This document shows, piece after piece, positions 13,541 through 15,155 of a DNA stretch of 15,155 bases. The position numbers and the translations under genes were made by a program. The notes below the pieces were generated by a model that was not told the DNA's origin, made no database searches, and saw only the letters and a list, made by a program, of their open reading frames with translations. This stretch comes from Cuniculiplasma sp052315315. GTDB taxonomy: Archaea > Thermoplasmatota > Thermoplasmata > Thermoplasmatales > Thermoplasmataceae. Position 1 is the first letter of the stretch; each line of letters opens with the position of its first letter. The DNA is taken from the NCBI GenBank assembly GCA_052315315.1, contig JBLSDE010000037.1, forward strand, positions 1 to 15,155, written 5' to 3'.

Positions 13541-14143
13541 ATGATGGACATAAGCTTACCCCTAAAAAGAGGAATAATAAATTACCCTGGCGATGCGGAT
13601 TATGAAGAATTTGAATACTTTACACACGAATTGAATCATGTTCATATAATGAGGGTTCTTATGGAAACCCACTCCGGTACACATTTTGATGCTCCCTATC
13701 ATATGATACCAACCGGAAAAAAGGCAAATGAAATTCCACTGGAGAATTTTTTAGGGGAGGCTACTTTGATAGAAGTTAAGGGTGATATAATTGAACCTGA
13801 ACACATACCGGATGATCCAACAGAAATACTTCTCTTTAAAACTAAGAATTCAGAACTGTATGATACATTTCATAAGGATTTCACATATCTTAGTCTTGCC
13901 GCGGCAAAAAAAATAATTACAAAGCGAGTAAAATTAATTGGAATAGACTATTTGTCAATAGAAAAATTTGGATCTCCGGAACCGGTGGTTCATAAAACAT
14001 TGATGAGTAAAGATATTATAATTGTTGAGGGACTTATTTTTAAAAACATATCGCCGGGAAAATATGAATTTATTTGCCTTCCTTTAAATATGAGTCAAGA
14101 TGGCGCACCATGTCGTGCCGTACTAAGGGAAAAGAATGATTGA
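13541..14143 (+). CDS. KynB-like cyclase family metal-dependent hydrolase
   Basis: This 200-residue cytosolic protein of the cyclase/kynurenine formamidase family has the metal-binding signature HSGTHFDAPYH (44-54) with His44, His48 and Asp50, the nearby His54, and the second-half pair His151 (VVHKTL) and Glu163 (IIVEGL). The C-terminus DGAPCRAVL (187-195) is also typical. Family members hydrolyse amides such as N-formylkynurenine or isatin, often with Mn or Zn. No tryptophan-degradation gene is in the window, so the substrate is open. The N-terminus MDISLPLKRGIINYPGD matches the usual start, and ATG 13541 or 13544 are both possible. TATA-like ATTATATGG (13519-13527) is close to the ATG, suggesting a leaderless mRNA. 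Confidence 0.92.
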   Translation: MMDISLPLKRGIINYPGDADYEEFEYFTHELNHVHIMRVLMETHSGTHFDAPYHMIPTGKKANEIPLENFLGEATLIEVKGDIIEPEHIPDDPTEILLFKTKNSELYDTFHKDFTYLSLAAAKKIITKRVKLIGIDYLSIEKFGSPEPVVHKTLMSKDIIIVEGLIFKNISPGKYEFICLPLNMSQDGAPCRAVLREKND

Positions 14144-14164
14144 TTGTTTTATAAAATAAAACAA
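14144..14164. promoter_or_regulatory. Perfect 9-bp inverted repeat between cyclase stop and next TATA box
   Basis: TTGTTTTAT (14144-14152) and ATAAAACAA (14156-14164) are exact reverse complements around an AAA spacer. The repeat begins on the base after the cyclase TGA and ends just before the TATA element of the membrane protein gene. It could be an operator overlapping the factor-B recognition region of the next promoter, or a weak hairpin 3' end for the cyclase mRNA. The stem is almost all A-T, so an operator seems likelier than a strong hairpin. Confidence 0.45.
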
Positions 14165-14178
14165 AATTAATATATATT
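14165..14178 (+). promoter_or_regulatory. TATA box of the membrane protein gene
   Basis: ATTAATATATATTG is centred about 25 bases upstream of ATG 14196. No Shine-Dalgarno sequence is seen, so the transcript is probably leaderless. Confidence 0.5.
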
Positions 14179-14195
14179 GTATTTATAGTGAGTAA

Positions 14196-14711
14196 ATGGA
14201 TAACAGTAACCTTGTCGATTTTCTATTTGGAAGGAAAAATGATGACATTAATAGCAATGTCGTTAACAAGACTCTCATAACTGCCTCTGTAATCACTTTA
14301 TTAGGCTCACTAATTGTTTTGGAAAATTTTTTCTTGTTGACATCATTTCTTAATTACAATCAACAAACCGGATATCAGGGCATTGAGGATATACCTATTT
14401 ACTATCCCGTAAGAACTATACTTCTCATTATTGGATTAATAATCAGCGTGATTGGCTTTCGTTATTATGATTATGCGGTGAAAAAATCTCTCGGGAAATT
14501 ACCCTTATTTAGACAGGCTACCTTATATCTACTTTTAGGATTAATAGTGTTTTTCATATTTGTAATAACTGTTTCCAGTCTTATAATAGGAACATATGTT
14601 GGTAATGAACTGCCGGGAAGCCTACCTTACATTTCACCAGTCGAGTACATATATCTGACAGCCCTATATTTTGTTGGCATTTTCCTAATGGCTGTATCTA
14701 CGATTGTTTGA
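14196..14711 (+). CDS. Multi-spanning membrane protein, 5' part (frameshifted)
   Basis: I do not recognise a family. The 171 residues start with a charged cytoplasmic segment (to about 25), followed by four hydrophobic helices at about 27-47, 70-90, 108-135 and 149-171. A polar YNQQTGYQGIEDIPIYYP loop lies between the first two helices and a conserved-looking GTYVGNELPG loop between the last two. The last helix runs straight into a TGA. The sequence after the stop, read one frame back, continues as further membrane protein, so this is probably a truncated version of a protein of about 225 residues. There is no signal peptide and no catalytic motif. It could be a channel-like or envelope protein of Thermoplasmatales type. 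Confidence 0.7.
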   Translation: MDNSNLVDFLFGRKNDDINSNVVNKTLITASVITLLGSLIVLENFFLLTSFLNYNQQTGYQGIEDIPIYYPVRTILLIIGLIISVIGFRYYDYAVKKSLGKLPLFRQATLYLLLGLIVFFIFVITVSSLIIGTYVGNELPGSLPYISPVEYIYLTALYFVGIFLMAVSTIV

Positions 14712-14872
14712 CCTTTAATTTGTTCAATTTAGCTAAAAAGACGGAGATAGGAATTCTTGCCATTGTAGCCCCTCTTTATATCGTTCCTTACTTAAATGTA
14801 GTAGCGCCCCTTGTTATAATTATAAGTGAATTCATCATAGTATTGAGAGAAGAGAAAAAGTCCAATAACTGA
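14708..14872 (+). pseudogene. 3' part of the frameshifted membrane protein
   Basis: The frame opening at TTG 14708 encodes 54 residues: TFNLFNLAKKTEIG, two hydrophobic stretches (ILAIVAPLYIVP and VVAPLVIIISEFIIVL), then a charged REEKKSNN end and TGA. Adding one T to the run at 14707-14709 joins it to the upstream gene as ...STIV-L-TFNLF..., giving a natural membrane-protein C-terminus with a positively charged tail. No ribosome binding site is visible for separate translation, although TTG overlaps the stop of the first part in the same way as the methyltransferase start at 1762. The cause may be a 1-nt deletion, a sequencing error or, less likely, -1 frameshifting. Confidence 0.6.
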
Positions 14873-15050
14873 TTTTCAAATACAATTATAAACTTATAAA
14901 AGTGTTTGGAACGACTTAATCAATACAATAATACCATAGTGGACCTTTCAAAAGATGGAATAATAACATTCTATATTTAAAATAAATCTGTGCAAGGCGC
15001 AGTGTATTGGACATTTACTAGTATAGCGTTTCCTAATTATACTTGCAATA

Positions 15051-15155
15051 TCATGCTCCTATTCCACCTGGCATCTCATCCATCCTGTATTTCCACGTGA
15101 AGACAACAGGTTCGCTGTTTGTCTCTTCTATGTAACTTAGAATCCTTTTTTTCAG
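15051..15155 (-). CDS. C-terminal end of a probable IS630-like transposase (partial)
   Basis: This is an open frame of 34 codons entering from the window edge on the minus strand and ending in TGA. It reads LKKRILSYIEETNSEPVVF followed by TWKYRMDEMPGGIGA. The pattern L-x3-I-x2-YI-x3-N-x2-P-x-xF-x-W is the usual end of IS630/Tc1-type transposases, where the last helix is followed by an aromatic F-x-W. The upstream part lies beyond the window, so whether the gene is intact cannot be said. The 178 bases between it and the membrane protein gene (14873-15050) show no gene and no clear terminal inverted repeat. Confidence 0.45.
   Translation of the reverse strand: MKKRILSYIEETNSEPVVFTWKYRMDEMPGGIGA

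Noticed and set aside
1..15155. CRISPR array, tRNA or rRNA genes, toxin-antitoxin or defence system
   Set aside because: No regularly spaced direct repeats, no cloverleaf-like sequence and no recognisable defence protein were seen on either strand.

Overview
The window looks like chromosome of an acidophilic Thermoplasmatales-type archaeon (Thermoplasma, Ferroplasma or Cuniculiplasma relatives). The evidence is a group II chaperonin (thermosome) that closely resembles, as I recall them, Thermoplasma thermosome subunits, a METTL5-like archaeal RNA methylase, an SQR-type flavoprotein paired with DUF1641, a thiolase paired with a DUF35 Zn-ribbon/OB protein, AT-rich intergenic DNA with TATA-box promoters, and a mix of apparently leaderless first genes and AGGAGG-led internal genes. 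The genus is an inference; no rRNA or tRNA is present to settle it.

Layout. (1) About 175-1387: a heavily decayed ISL3-family insertion sequence whose transposase can be followed almost end to end through at least eleven stops and two frame changes. (2) 1448-2361, plus strand: a small basic protein of unknown function overlapping a METTL5-like methyltransferase. (3) 2418-4039, plus strand: sulfide:quinone oxidoreductase-like flavoprotein plus DUF1641 protein, translationally coupled. (4) 4036-4961, minus strand: dienelactone hydrolase and a coupled 47-residue protein. This unit converges on unit 3 so tightly that the two stop codons share bases. (5) 4962-5316: intergenic DNA with a probable transposase scrap at 5036-5200. 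(6) 5317-8208, minus strand: succinyl-CoA ligase beta, succinyl-CoA ligase alpha, ornithine carbamoyltransferase, packed as one operon. (7) 8280-9920, minus strand: thermosome subunit with its own promoter and an oligo-T terminator. (8) 9999-13252, minus strand: thiolase-superfamily protein, DUF35 protein and a 500-residue tandem ThyX-like protein, with gaps or overlaps of 8 nt or less. (9) 13262-13540: divergent control region with three ordered half-sites. (10) 13541-14143: KynB-like cyclase/hydrolase. (11) 14196-14872: multi-spanning membrane protein broken near its end by an apparent 1-nt frameshift. (12) 15051-15155: probable C-terminal end of an IS630-like transposase running off the window.

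Functionally this is mostly housekeeping: protein folding, TCA-cycle substrate-level phosphorylation, arginine/citrulline metabolism, sulfide or flavin redox chemistry, acyl-CoA chemistry and nucleotide metabolism, with IS debris in the gaps. The best leads are two proteins whose family-defining catalytic motifs are altered and which sit in the same operon. The thiolase has Gly where the nucleophilic Cys should be, next to a DUF35 partner, as in thiolase-fold aldolases. The ThyX-like protein appears to carry the two halves of the RHRxxSxNExSxRY signature in separate repeats. I found no CRISPR array, tRNA, rRNA or defence system.
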